Shown: positions 1-6,984, counted from the first letter of the stretch. The stretch: DNA of 15,919 nt from JBPCRW01 sp050996405 (GCA_050996405.1 JBPCRW010000206.1:1-15919); one strand, 5' to 3'. Translations and numbers: made by a program. Notes: generated by a model not told the origin, from the sequence alone.

Positions 1-227
1 CGAATGTTCCGGCGGCTTTCGTCTTCCCTTTGGAAGTTGCAATTCCAACTCCGACAGGATCAAAACCCGAAACGCTCGAAATAAAAAATCGTGTCCAGAG
101 TTTTACGCTTCAACTCGACGGAACGCCTTCAAAAGTTGAATTTGACAAGAGTGAAAAAATCCCTCTGAAAGTTATCAGGATGCTGCCGGCGGCAGTTTTA
201 CACAAACCTGCCAGAGCCAAGCAGTAA
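1..227 (+). CDS. C-terminal fragment of a probable M1-family aminopeptidase
   Basis: The frame is open from the left edge (first full codon at 3) to a TAA at 225-227, so this is the last 74 residues of a gene that starts outside the window. The visible part runs through a beta-rich stretch (FPLEVAIPTPTG, then EIKNRVQSFTLQLDGTP, then VEFDKSEKIPLKV). This pattern, a hydrophobic strand, a turn with Gly, a strand ending in a Pro, then a V-x-F/L-D element, is typical of the small domain that closes many bacterial M1 metallo-aminopeptidases. The zinc site (HExxH) would be upstream and cannot be seen. A short Pro/Ala/Lys-rich tail follows. The assignment is by resemblance only; another beta-sandwich secreted protein is possible. 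A strong hairpin begins 8 bases after the stop. Confidence 0.5.
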   Translation, partial: NVPAAFVFPLEVAIPTPTGSKPETLEIKNRVQSFTLQLDGTPSKVEFDKSEKIPLKVIRMLPAAVLHKPARAKQ

Positions 228-234
228 AATATAA

Positions 235-278
235 AAAGAAAGTTCCGCACTGCGCGATTGCAGTACGGAACTTTCTTT
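235..278. terminator. Bidirectional intrinsic terminator after the M1-like gene
   Basis: The arms are 235-253 and 260-278: AAAGAAAGTTCCG pairs perfectly with CGGAACTTTCTTT, there is one C/A mismatch, then ACTGC pairs with GCAGT around the 6-base loop GCGATT. On the plus strand it follows the stop codon at 227 closely. On the minus strand it is followed by a T-rich tail (TTTTTATATTTT when read leftward), so it should also stop transcripts coming from the riboswitch unit on the other side. Confidence 0.8.
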
Positions 279-313
279 CTTTGAGAAGACACGATTTCTC
301 GCTTTGATTTGTT

Positions 314-350
314 GAAAAATAAAAGGCGCAAAGCACACTCGGGTTGCGCC
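314..350 (-). terminator. Intrinsic terminator (expression platform) behind the c-di-AMP aptamer
   Basis: Read on the minus strand, GGCGCAA (350-344) pairs with TTGCGCC (331-325) across a 12-base loop and is followed directly by TTTTATTTTT (324-315). That is the standard stem plus U-tract form of a rho-independent terminator. It lies about 35 bases past the end of the aptamer, where ydaO-type riboswitches normally carry their terminator. A second small hairpin with a GCCG/CGGC stem (360-349) overlaps its base and could take part in switching. The antiterminator pairing was not worked out. Confidence 0.75.
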
Positions 351-382
351 GGAAACGGCATAACTTTTTGGTGTCCTTCTTC

Positions 383-526
383 TGCCATAGCCTACGAGGT
401 TAGCTGCCGGGCTAGGAAAGAAGAAGTTTCCCGCATTTCTCTCGAAATACTGCGCCCCGATTTTACATCGCTGTAAAACTTTGGTTCCCCCGTGCCGCTT
501 TTTGCAAAACAACTTCGGCGACAACT
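383..526 (-). ncRNA. c-di-AMP riboswitch aptamer (ydaO/yuaA type)
   Basis: Read on the minus strand, the segment carries the three conserved blocks of this class in the right order. CGGGGGAACC (492-483) matches the 5' core. UCGGGGCG (461-454) matches the central GGGGUG-type block. CAGCUAACCUCGUAGGC (406-390), preceded by AGCCCGG, matches the diagnostic 3' block. Three variable hairpins sit where expected: UUUUACA/UGUAAAA with a GCGA loop (478-461), GUAUUUC/GAAAUGC with a GAGA loop (450-433), and GGAAA/UUUCC (431-415). A weak P1 can form between GUCGCC near 522-517 and GGCUAU near 391-386. Members of the class bind the second messenger cyclic di-AMP and usually shut off cell-wall hydrolase or potassium transport genes. 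Here the unit has its own promoter upstream and a terminator downstream, but no gene follows. Identification rests on recalled consensus motifs, not a covariance-model search. Confidence 0.85.
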
Positions 527-539
527 TTTCAACTTTTTG

Positions 540-568
540 AATATAACATTTGAAAATTTAAAAATCAA
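540..568 (-). promoter_or_regulatory. Probable sigma-70 promoter of the riboswitch transcript
   Basis: On the minus strand TTGATT (568-563) and TATATT (545-540) are separated by exactly 17 bases. Initiation would fall near 533, a few bases before the first paired base of the aptamer. The region lies between the stop of the DUF420 gene (589) and the aptamer, so the RNA need not depend on read-through from the oxidase cluster. The surrounding DNA is very AT-rich, so chance matches are possible. Confidence 0.5.
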
Positions 569-588
569 GAAATTTCAATGAAAAGTTT

Positions 589-1134
589 TTACGCGGCGGA
601 AAATAAATGATAGAGCATAAAATAAACGACCGCGCCGGTTATCGAAACATACAGCCAAATCGGATAAGCGTATTTGACAATTCTTTTATGCCGCTCAAAT
701 TGTTTTGTGACGGCGAAAAACATCGCCCGCAAAACCAGCGGCAGAACAACCAGCGATAATCCGATGTGCGTTATCAGAAAGAAAAAATAAACTACTCTTG
801 AAAATCCCGCGCCGTTAAATTTATTCGCCGGATTTGAAAGATGATAAATCACGTAGCAAACTAAAAACAGCCCGCCCAAACCGAATGCGAAAGTCATTGC
901 CGCTCTGTGAAAATGAACTTTATCAAGTTTTATAAAAATCAAACCGAGAATCAAAATCAAACTTGTCAGAAAATTTATTCCGCCGATAAAGTGCGGCAGA
1001 ATTTTTGTCCACTGCCCGAAATTCAGCATATTCGGAAAACTAATCATCACGGCGACCGCCAGCGGCACAACAACCGAAATTATATTTATCAGTAAATTAG
1101 ATTTTTTTTCCGGCGATGAAATAATCGCTTCCAT
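589..1134 (-). CDS. DUF420 membrane protein (CtaM/YozB-like)
   Basis: A 181-residue, very hydrophobic protein with about five membrane segments (roughly 16-36, 46-68, 78-98, 113-141 and 153-176). The sequence pattern fits the DUF420 family: LPHFIGGINF near the second segment, IKLDKVHFHRAAM after it, VIYH, then VVYFFFLITHIGLSLVVLPL, FERHKRI, and a C-terminal P-x-W-x-Y-V-S-x-TG block. The several His residues at membrane borders are a family hallmark. In Bacillus-type bacteria the homologue CtaM is needed to build active heme A oxidases. The ATG at 1134 lies 3 bases after the coxC stop, so it is very likely co-transcribed with coxC and ctaB. The exact role in this organism is inferred from family and neighbours. 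Confidence 0.85.
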   Translation of the reverse strand: MEAIISSPEKKSNLLINIISVVVPLAVAVMISFPNMLNFGQWTKILPHFIGGINFLTSLILILGLIFIKLDKVHFHRAAMTFAFGLGGLFLVCYVIYHLSNPANKFNGAGFSRVVYFFFLITHIGLSLVVLPLVLRAMFFAVTKQFERHKRIVKYAYPIWLYVSITGAVVYFMLYHLFSAA

Positions 1135-1137
1135 AAA

Positions 1138-1869
1138 CTATTTCCAGAATCCGAGCAGCAGAATCAGCACAATCCACAAACCGTCCATAAAATGCCAATA
1201 CCAACCGATGACTCTCGAATATGTCCGGCGATGCAGAAGTTCGGCGGCGTTTTCGGTTTCATTCCAAGTCCGCAAAACAATATAGCCGAGCGCGATGATT
1301 CCGCCGAAAACGTGAAAGGCGTGAACCACCGTTAAAATATAAAAAAATCCGGCGTAAGGATTACCGGAAACATACACGCCGCGCCGGACGAGTTCGAGCC
1401 AGACGAGCATCTGCGACGAAATAAAAGCCGCGCCGAGAATTGTCGTCGCCAGCAGCCATTTTTTCGCCGCCGTCTGCTCGCCTGTTTTGAGTTTATTGTT
1501 TGAAATGTGATATGCAAAACTGCTGGCTAGAATTAAAATCGTGCTGACATAAACCTGGAAAGGCAGGTCGAAAGGTTCCCATTCCAGCACGCCATTGGTC
1601 GCAATCACGACATACGCGCTGATTAAACCGCCGAACGTCATCGACACGACGAGCAGCAGAAACCACATCACGAGGCTCGATTTATCAATCGCGGATTCTT
1701 CGTCACGCGGCTCAAGCGGCGGATTATTAAAATTATCGCCGCCGTCGTTTCCACCGCTTCCGCCGCCATTGTTTCCGCCGTTTGAACCGCCGCCGCTTAA
1801 TTTACCGCGCCGCTCGATTTTTCTTCGCGTCTCGACATTTTTTTTTACTGTTCCGATTTCCAAGTCCAT
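1138..1869 (-). CDS. coxC: Cytochrome c oxidase subunit III
   Basis: A 243-residue heme-copper oxidase subunit III. The C-terminal 180 residues have five membrane segments with the family pattern: a first helix with GGLISAYVV, a segment ending in LVWLELVRRGVY, a helix with VVHAFHVFGGIIAL, and the closing helix YWHFMDGLWIVLILLLGFW, where WHFMDxxW is the usual subunit III signature. Five rather than seven helices is normal in several bacterial lines. The N-terminus (about residues 1-62) is unusual: a Lys/Arg stretch followed by a Gly/Asn/Ser-rich linker (about 25-48) with no predicted fold. The protein is part of the terminal oxidase of the respiratory chain in the inner membrane. The start ATG at 1869 is one base from the ctaB stop, which indicates one operon. 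Subunits I and II are absent from the window. Confidence 0.93.
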   Translation of the reverse strand: MDLEIGTVKKNVETRRKIERRGKLSGGGSNGGNNGGGSGGNDGGDNFNNPPLEPRDEESAIDKSSLVMWFLLLVVSMTFGGLISAYVVIATNGVLEWEPFDLPFQVYVSTILILASSFAYHISNNKLKTGEQTAAKKWLLATTILGAAFISSQMLVWLELVRRGVYVSGNPYAGFFYILTVVHAFHVFGGIIALGYIVLRTWNETENAAELLHRRTYSRVIGWYWHFMDGLWIVLILLLGFWK

Positions 1870-1870
1870 A

Positions 1871-2770
1871 TCAGTGATTAAAAACCAATAAAGCGAAAAT
1901 CAAAGGTAGATACAAAACTGAAACAAGCAGTAATTTTCGCGCCTGCGGAATGGTTTTCGTGCGCGCCGCCTGGATGCTGGCGTATAAGAACCACGCGCCC
2001 AAAACAATCGCGCCGATTAAATAAATCCATCCGGCGATGCCTAAAAAGAAAGGCGCGAGACTGACCGGAATCAGCAAGACGGTAAAAATCACGATTTGTC
2101 GCGCCGTAATTTTTCCCGCAGGCTCGACGACGGGAAGCATCAAAATTCCGGCTTTCGCATACTGTTCACGATACATCCACGCAATCGCCAGAAAATGCGG
2201 AAACTGCCACAAAAAAAGCATCGCAAACATAACCCACGCGCCGATTGTAATGTGACCGGCGGCGGCTGTAAAACCCATCAAAGGCGGCATCGCGCCCGGA
2301 AACGCGCCAATTGCCGTCGAAGCCGAAGTGCGCGTTTTCAAAGGCGTGTAAAGCAAAACGTAGCCGACAATCACGATTAAACCGAGAAACGCCGTTAAAA
2401 AATTAACCGATAAAGCCAAATAAATTTCCGCCGCCAAGCATAATAAGACCCCGAAAACCAACGCTTCCCTGCCGCTTAGTTTTCCGGTCGGCAGCGGACG
2501 ATTCGCCGTGCGTTCCATCAATCCGTCAATGTCGCGTTCGATAAATTGATTGAGCGTCGCCGAACCGAAGGCAATCAGCGTAATTCCAAGCATCGAATTA
2601 ACAAAAAGCGTCCAGTTAAAACCGTTATCCGAACCCATATAAAAACCGGCGGCGGCGGTTAAAACCAGCAGAAAAGCGATGCGCGGCTTGGTTAATTCGG
2701 AATACGCGGAAAGTTTTTCCCTCGCGCCGATTCCCTTTTTCTGCTGTATTTCTGCGACTATGTTTTCCAT
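1871..2770 (-). CDS. ctaB: Protoheme IX farnesyltransferase (heme O synthase)
   Basis: A 299-residue polytopic UbiA-superfamily prenyltransferase that adds a farnesyl group to heme b, giving heme O, the precursor of heme A used by the oxidase. The first polyprenyl-diphosphate site is clear: N74 followed by IERDIDGLMERTANRPLP (D80 and D82, Mg2+ binding). The second is seen as YTPLKTRT with the conserved loop GAFPGAMPPLMG after it. Length and the roughly nine hydrophobic segments fit CtaB/CyoE. The ATG at 2770 opens the minus-strand oxidase cluster (ctaB-coxC-DUF420), with one-base and three-base gaps between genes. No clear Shine-Dalgarno sequence precedes it. The gene is divergent from resB, with about 200 bases of shared upstream DNA. 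Confidence 0.93.
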   Translation of the reverse strand: MENIVAEIQQKKGIGAREKLSAYSELTKPRIAFLLVLTAAAGFYMGSDNGFNWTLFVNSMLGITLIAFGSATLNQFIERDIDGLMERTANRPLPTGKLSGREALVFGVLLCLAAEIYLALSVNFLTAFLGLIVIVGYVLLYTPLKTRTSASTAIGAFPGAMPPLMGFTAAAGHITIGAWVMFAMLFLWQFPHFLAIAWMYREQYAKAGILMLPVVEPAGKITARQIVIFTVLLIPVSLAPFFLGIAGWIYLIGAIVLGAWFLYASIQAARTKTIPQARKLLLVSVLYLPLIFALLVFNH

Positions 2771-2968
2771 TACAACTTCGCGGATAAGAATTGTCGGTTC
2801 GGATATTTTTCCGGCAATTTAACTTTTTCTAAAATAATACTCTCTAAATTTAATTTCCCAAACTTTCAAATTCGCAACCGAACTTCTTTATCTTAATAGT
2901 AAAACTAATTTTTGCGCGGGTGACAAATGAAAACGGCTAAGATATGATTTTACCAACGTTTTTACAAT
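2771..2968. promoter_or_regulatory. Divergent upstream region between ctaB and resB
   Basis: An AT-rich 198-base gap that must hold the promoters of both the oxidase cluster and the resB cluster. On the minus strand TTGGGA and TATTAT with 16 bases between them (in about 2836-2863) are a possible promoter for ctaB. On the plus strand TAAGAT at 2938-2943 could be a -10 for resB, but the nearest -35-like hexamer (TTGCGC) is 20 bases away. Neither is strong. The shared region would allow joint control of oxidase assembly and cytochrome c maturation. Confidence 0.3.
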
Positions 2969-4504
2969 ATGTCTGCCGCCGAAGAAGTAATAAAAAGCAA
3001 CGTCGAAGTTTCCGACGCGAAACCGCAAGTCAGGCAAAAATCCGCGCCGTTTTTGAATCGCGTTTTAGATTTTTTAAGCTCGGTGCGTTTCGGCATCGCT
3101 CTGCTGATTATTCTAGTTTTACTGTCCTTAATCGGAATGCTGATTGTCCAGCAAAACGTCAACGGATTTGACGCATATTTCGCGTCCCTGACTCCGGCGG
3201 AAAAATTTCTTTACGGCAAACTCGGATTTTTCGATATTTATCATAGCTGGTATTTCAACGCGCTGCTGCTCGTTTTGTCTCTGAATATCGTGCTGGCTTC
3301 GATTGATAGATTTCCGTCGGCGTGGACATTTATTTCGCGTCCGAAACTCGACGCTTCGCGCCATTGGCTTTTGGGGCAGAAACAAAATGCGGTTATCGAA
3401 ATGCACGGCGAAAACGAAAAAGACGTTGCCGAAAAAATCAGCCAAGTTTTCAAGCAGCAGCATTGGAAAACGCGCGTCACAGAAAAGAGAGGAAAATTTT
3501 TCGTCTTTGGCGAGCGCGGCAGATGGAATCGTTTGGGCGCGTATTTTGTTCACGTCGCGCTGCTGCTTTTATTTTTAGGGCATTTCGTCGCGCTGCAAAC
3601 CGGATTCGATGCCGACGTGCGTTTGATGCCCGGACAAGTGACGAACGAAATTCAACTTATTCAATTTGACTTGGACAAAACCGAACGTTTTGGTGTCGCT
3701 CTGCCGTTCACGATTACCTGCACCGATATTCAGCAAAAATTGATTGATAAAAAAGGCTCGATTGATATTCAAAACACGATGGACTGGCGGACGCAAATAA
3801 AAATTGACGACCCGCAATACGGCACGACCATTGCCGACGTTCAACTGAATCAGCCGTTTTCGTATCGCGGTTACAGATTTTTTCAAGCCAGCGCGATTAC
3901 GATTGGAAGCGCGCGAAATATGACGCTCGAAGTTACGCCGCAAAACGGCGGGCAGCCGTTCGATGTTAATCTTCCGCGCAACGGTTCTGTAAGTTTGCCC
4001 GACGGCACGAAAATAAATTACGAAGCGTTTTTTGCGGATTTCGCTTTAGTCAACGGCAAACCCGACACGCGCTCCGGCGAATACAACAATCCGGCTGTCA
4101 AATTAAATATCGAAACGCCGAACGGTGAAACAAAACCGGCTTACGCATTTGCAATGAAACTGCCGGATAATGCGCCGGTCGGCGCGCCGGTTGCCGGATA
4201 TAAATTGCGCTTGACGGATTACGAAAAATCTCCGCTGGCGCACGTTTTGTCAATTAAATACGACCCGTATCATGGCTCGTTTATCGCGTGGTATCTCGGC
4301 GGAACGGGCTTGATTTTGTCGCTCGCTTTCGTCTTTTTCGTCGCGCACCAGCGAGTTTGGACGACAATCGAGAGAAAGGAATTTTTGGGAAATTACGAAA
4401 TAGTTTTAGGCGGAAACACCAACCGCAACCATCTCGGTTTTGAAGATAGATTCAATAAATTAGTCCAGGGTCTTGAGTCCAAAGTCCAGAGTCAGATTGA
4501 ATAA
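2969..4504 (+). CDS. resB: Cytochrome c biogenesis protein ResB/Ccs1
   Basis: A 511-residue protein of the System II cytochrome c maturation complex, which moves heme across the inner membrane and attaches it to apocytochromes. The order fits ResB: two N-terminal membrane helices (about 42-60 and 96-112) in the conserved context SSVRFGIALLIIL and WYFNALLLVLSLNIVLASI, a third helix with two His residues (H195 and H205, in YFVHVALLLLFLGHFVA), a large periplasmic domain (about 212-430), and a last helix (about 438-458). His residues in these helices serve as heme ligands in characterised System II proteins. resC follows 53 bases later. The last 13 or so residues (LVQGLESKVQSQ) come from the left arm of an inverted repeat that spans the stop codon, so this tail is probably not conserved. 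Confidence 0.9.
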   Translation: MSAAEEVIKSNVEVSDAKPQVRQKSAPFLNRVLDFLSSVRFGIALLIILVLLSLIGMLIVQQNVNGFDAYFASLTPAEKFLYGKLGFFDIYHSWYFNALLLVLSLNIVLASIDRFPSAWTFISRPKLDASRHWLLGQKQNAVIEMHGENEKDVAEKISQVFKQQHWKTRVTEKRGKFFVFGERGRWNRLGAYFVHVALLLLFLGHFVALQTGFDADVRLMPGQVTNEIQLIQFDLDKTERFGVALPFTITCTDIQQKLIDKKGSIDIQNTMDWRTQIKIDDPQYGTTIADVQLNQPFSYRGYRFFQASAITIGSARNMTLEVTPQNGGQPFDVNLPRNGSVSLPDGTKINYEAFFADFALVNGKPDTRSGEYNNPAVKLNIETPNGETKPAYAFAMKLPDNAPVGAPVAGYKLRLTDYEKSPLAHVLSIKYDPYHGSFIAWYLGGTGLILSLAFVFFVAHQRVWTTIERKEFLGNYEIVLGGNTNRNHLGFEDRFNKLVQGLESKVQSQIE

Positions 4505-4543
4505 ATTCATTTTGACTTTGAGCTTTGAACTCAAGATTCTGGA
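4464..4543. repeat. Imperfect inverted repeat between resB and resC
   Basis: Arms of about 37 bases meet near 4501. TCCAG (4464) pairs with CTGGA (ending 4543), CTTGAGT (4472-4478) pairs with ACTCAAG (4529-4535), and CCAAAG is followed by CTTTGA on the other side. The arms are built of near-repeats of the word GTCCAGAGTCCAAAGTC. The left arm codes for the end of ResB and contains its stop; the right arm ends 14 bases before the resC ATG. Confidence 0.7.
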
Positions 4544-4557
4544 CTTGAGAAGAAATT

Positions 4558-6171
4558 ATGTCACAAGTTTTAACTGCCAACGATATTCGTGAATCAAGAG
4601 TTAGTCCTTCGTGGACGAATTATTTACCGGCTGGATTAGCCATCGTCGGCGCGCTCGTAATGATGTTTCTGCGTTTGGAAATCGGTTCAAAATTTGTCGC
4701 CGACGAATCTTTGATGATGCTCGCGCTGGCTTGTTATATTTTAGCCGCGCTGTTCCAATTGACGAATCTTTACGCGCCGTCGGAGATGTCCAGAAAAATC
4801 GGTTTGTGGGGCGCGGGACTCGGAGTTTTCTTCAATCTTTCGAGTTGGCTCGTGCGATGGGTCGGCGCGTATGACCGCGAAATTGCCAAATTGCACGACA
4901 GCGGAAATATGATTACGCCCTGGTTTTTCCGCTATATTCCGTTTGCCAATTTGTATGATTTGAGTTTGGCGTTTGCATTCGGCGCAGGGATAGTCACGCT
5001 GCTCGTCGCCAATCGAAAAAACTTTCAATTTCTGAGCGCGTTCACATTGCCGCTGGCGGCGATAATTTTAACTTTAGCGCGTTTTATCGGCAGCGAATTT
5101 ATTGATTTGCCGCCCGTCCTTGATTCTTACTGGCGACCGATTCACGTCGGCACGGCTTCTCTAAGTTACGGCGTGGCATTAGTTTGTTTTGCCGTCGCCG
5201 TCATTTATTTATTGAAAGATAAAGTCAAGCCTGAAGCGATGGCGATTTGGGCGAGCGTTTTCGCGCTGCTCGTCATCGGCACAATCAGCAAATTTTCCGT
5301 CTTTACCGAAGCAGTTTATCGCGCCGGAATTTTCGTGCCGAACGGCGCGGCGGCAAAACCGATTCTGACTCCGTTTCGGCTCGATATTCCGTATGTCGGC
5401 GCGCTTCTTGTTCTCGCCGGAATTTTATGCGTCGGTGTGATTGTTTCGTTTCTGATGTATCTTTATCAAAACAACGAAGCGGCGAAAAAAATTGGTCATA
5501 TTTTGCTCAAACTCTCGCTGGTTGTTCAACTTTTCGCCATCGGATTTCTCGTCGTCGGAATTAAATCCGCAACAGATGTTTATCCGAAACTGCAAGCGCA
5601 ACTGGCGAATAATCCAAATCAAACTATCAAAGCCGGACGCGCGATTGCCGAAAAACAGCAGCTTTCCGCCGAACAGTTGGCGCAGCTTCAATCCGCGCAG
5701 TTGCAGCAGGGCGCGAATCAATATCTGCAAAACGCAGGCTCGCAAATGTTCTTGAGTTTGAACACGAATCCGGTCGAACTCGCCGGTTTGATTACGGCGT
5801 TTGCCGGATTACTTTTCGTCGCGTTATTCAGTTTCCGCACGGAAAAATTACGCGAAAGATTGCCGTCGCTCGAATCGCTCGACCAGTTGATGTATAAAAC
5901 CGCGTGTCTGGCGTTTGCAGGCTTGGCGATGCTGTTAATTACGGGCGCGATTTGGGCGAACGAATCGTGGGGCAGACCCTGGGGATTTGACTCTAAAGAA
6001 ACCGGCGCGTTAATCGCGTGGCTGACTTACGCGGCGTTTCTGCACACCAGAGTTTCGCGCGGCTGGTCGGGCAGAAGTTCCGCCTATTTCGCCATCGTCG
6101 GATTTTTACTGGTGATTTTTACATATCTCGGCGTGAGCTATTTGCTTCCCGGACTGCATAGTTACGCTTAA
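4558..6171 (+). CDS. resC: Cytochrome c biogenesis protein ResC/CcsA (variant WWD motif)
   Basis: A 537-residue multi-pass protein, the heme-handling partner of ResB. Diagnostic points: HVGTASLSYG with H196 (external His 1), the tryptophan-rich heme loop starting at W471, LHTR with H496 (membrane His), and the C-terminal GLHSY with H534 (external His 2). These match the four-part layout known from CcsA/CcsBA. It is longer than simple CcsA proteins (about 320 residues) because of extra N-terminal helices and a Gln/Ala-rich periplasmic insert (about 340-400). The heme loop reads WGRPWGFDSKET where the usual form is WGxYWxWDPKETW: the second Trp is Phe477, the Pro is Ser479, and the last Trp is Gly483. 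A purine-rich GAGAAGAAATT precedes the ATG. The gene sits between resB and a TPR gene, all on the plus strand. Confidence 0.92.
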   Translation: MSQVLTANDIRESRVSPSWTNYLPAGLAIVGALVMMFLRLEIGSKFVADESLMMLALACYILAALFQLTNLYAPSEMSRKIGLWGAGLGVFFNLSSWLVRWVGAYDREIAKLHDSGNMITPWFFRYIPFANLYDLSLAFAFGAGIVTLLVANRKNFQFLSAFTLPLAAIILTLARFIGSEFIDLPPVLDSYWRPIHVGTASLSYGVALVCFAVAVIYLLKDKVKPEAMAIWASVFALLVIGTISKFSVFTEAVYRAGIFVPNGAAAKPILTPFRLDIPYVGALLVLAGILCVGVIVSFLMYLYQNNEAAKKIGHILLKLSLVVQLFAIGFLVVGIKSATDVYPKLQAQLANNPNQTIKAGRAIAEKQQLSAEQLAQLQSAQLQQGANQYLQNAGSQMFLSLNTNPVELAGLITAFAGLLFVALFSFRTEKLRERLPSLESLDQLMYKTACLAFAGLAMLLITGAIWANESWGRPWGFDSKETGALIAWLTYAAFLHTRVSRGWSGRSSAYFAIVGFLLVIFTYLGVSYLLPGLHSYA

Positions 6172-6178
6172 AAGATTT

Positions 6179-6248
6179 AGCCACGAATTACACGAATAAT
6201 ACGAATCAAAAAACCATTTCATTCGTGTTATTCGTGTAATTCGTGGCT
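6179..6248. repeat. Near-perfect 28-bp inverted repeat between resC and the TPR gene
   Basis: Arms 6179-6206 and 6221-6248 match in 27 of 28 positions around a 14-base loop. Each arm is made of repeated ACGAAT/ATTCGTG words (AGCCACGAATTACACGAATA on the left). It begins 7 bases after the resC stop. The right arm is followed by GATTTTTGC, so it might act as a weak terminator or an mRNA-stabilising hairpin. Confidence 0.85.
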
Positions 6249-6269
6249 GATTTTTGCTTAGTTGATTTT

Positions 6270-6983
6270 ATGAAAAAAGACAATATTCTTTTCGCCGTCA
6301 TCGGAATTCTCGCCGGATTCATCGGCGGATTTTTCCTGGCGAATAGTATTAACCGCAATGCCGCGTTTCAAACTCCAGCCGCGCAAATCACGTCAAACGC
6401 GCCGTTTGCAAATCCTCAAAATAATCCGCAAACGCAGAGCGTGAGCATCAAAGATAATCAAGGCGCGATGATTCCCGAAGTCGCGGAAACGCTGGACAAA
6501 GCGCAGAAAGAACCGAATAATTTCGCGGCGCAGATTCAAGCCGGACAAATGTATGCGCGGATTCAGAACACGGGAAAAGCGCAGGAATTTTTAAACCGCG
6601 CGGTCGAGGCGCACCAGGATAATTTTCAGGATTTAGCGACGCTCGGCAATGGTTTTTTTGATTTGAAAAATTTTGAGGAAGCGGAAAAATGGTATTCCAA
6701 AGCACTCGAAAAAAATCCGGACGACGCGGATGTGCGAACCGATTTAGGCTCGACTTTTATGGAACGCGCAAATCCAGACATCGACCGCGCCATTAAGGAA
6801 TATCAAACTACTCTGGCGAAAAATCCGAATCACGAAAATACACTTTTTAATCTTTCGCTCGCCTTGATGCAAAAAGGCGACGCGGCGGGCGCGCAGGAAA
6901 CTCTGGCGAAACTGGAAAAAGTTAATCCGAACAGTTCTCTGATTACAAATCTCAAACAAAAATTGGTGCAAAATCAAAAATAA
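6270..6983 (+). CDS. Membrane-anchored TPR protein, probably linked to cytochrome c maturation
   Basis: A 237-residue protein with one N-terminal membrane helix (about 5-25, MKKDNILFAVIGILAGFIGG), a flexible Pro/Asn/Gln-rich stretch (31-65), then three to four tetratricopeptide repeats (about 80-225). The clearest units are NFEEAEKWYSKALEKNPDD and DIDRAIKEYQTTLAKNPNHEN. The layout resembles CcmI/NrfG-type TPR proteins that hold apocytochromes, and it follows resB-resC on the same strand, but TPRs are generic and this role is inferred. The ATG at 6270 is preferred over an in-frame GTG at 6243, because that GTG lies inside the inverted repeat and would place charged or Cys-containing residues before the membrane helix. 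The gene ends one base before the stop of the convergent gene. Confidence 0.8.
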   Translation: MKKDNILFAVIGILAGFIGGFFLANSINRNAAFQTPAAQITSNAPFANPQNNPQTQSVSIKDNQGAMIPEVAETLDKAQKEPNNFAAQIQAGQMYARIQNTGKAQEFLNRAVEAHQDNFQDLATLGNGFFDLKNFEEAEKWYSKALEKNPDDADVRTDLGSTFMERANPDIDRAIKEYQTTLAKNPNHENTLFNLSLALMQKGDAAGAQETLAKLEKVNPNSSLITNLKQKLVQNQK

Positions 6984-6984
6984 A

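Noticed and set aside
110..388. Minus-strand reading frame of 92 residues starting at the end of the aptamer
   Set aside because: It overlaps P1 of the riboswitch, both terminators and the antisense of the M1-like gene. It has no recognisable composition and no ribosome-binding site. I considered it as the gene controlled by the riboswitch but find no support.
325..420. Class I c-di-GMP (GEMM) riboswitch on the plus strand
   Set aside because: GCAAAGC, CGGG and a GAAA-loop hairpin looked suggestive, but the order and pairings do not fit. The minus strand gives a full, ordered match to the c-di-AMP class.
198..524. Minus-strand reading frame of 108 residues across the riboswitch
   Set aside because: It runs through the conserved RNA blocks, which explain the sequence constraint; the protein looks random (many Cys, Arg and Phe).
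1595..1891. Plus-strand Pro/Ser-rich frame opposite coxC
   Set aside because: It is the antisense reading of the Gly-rich linker of subunit III, with no independent support.
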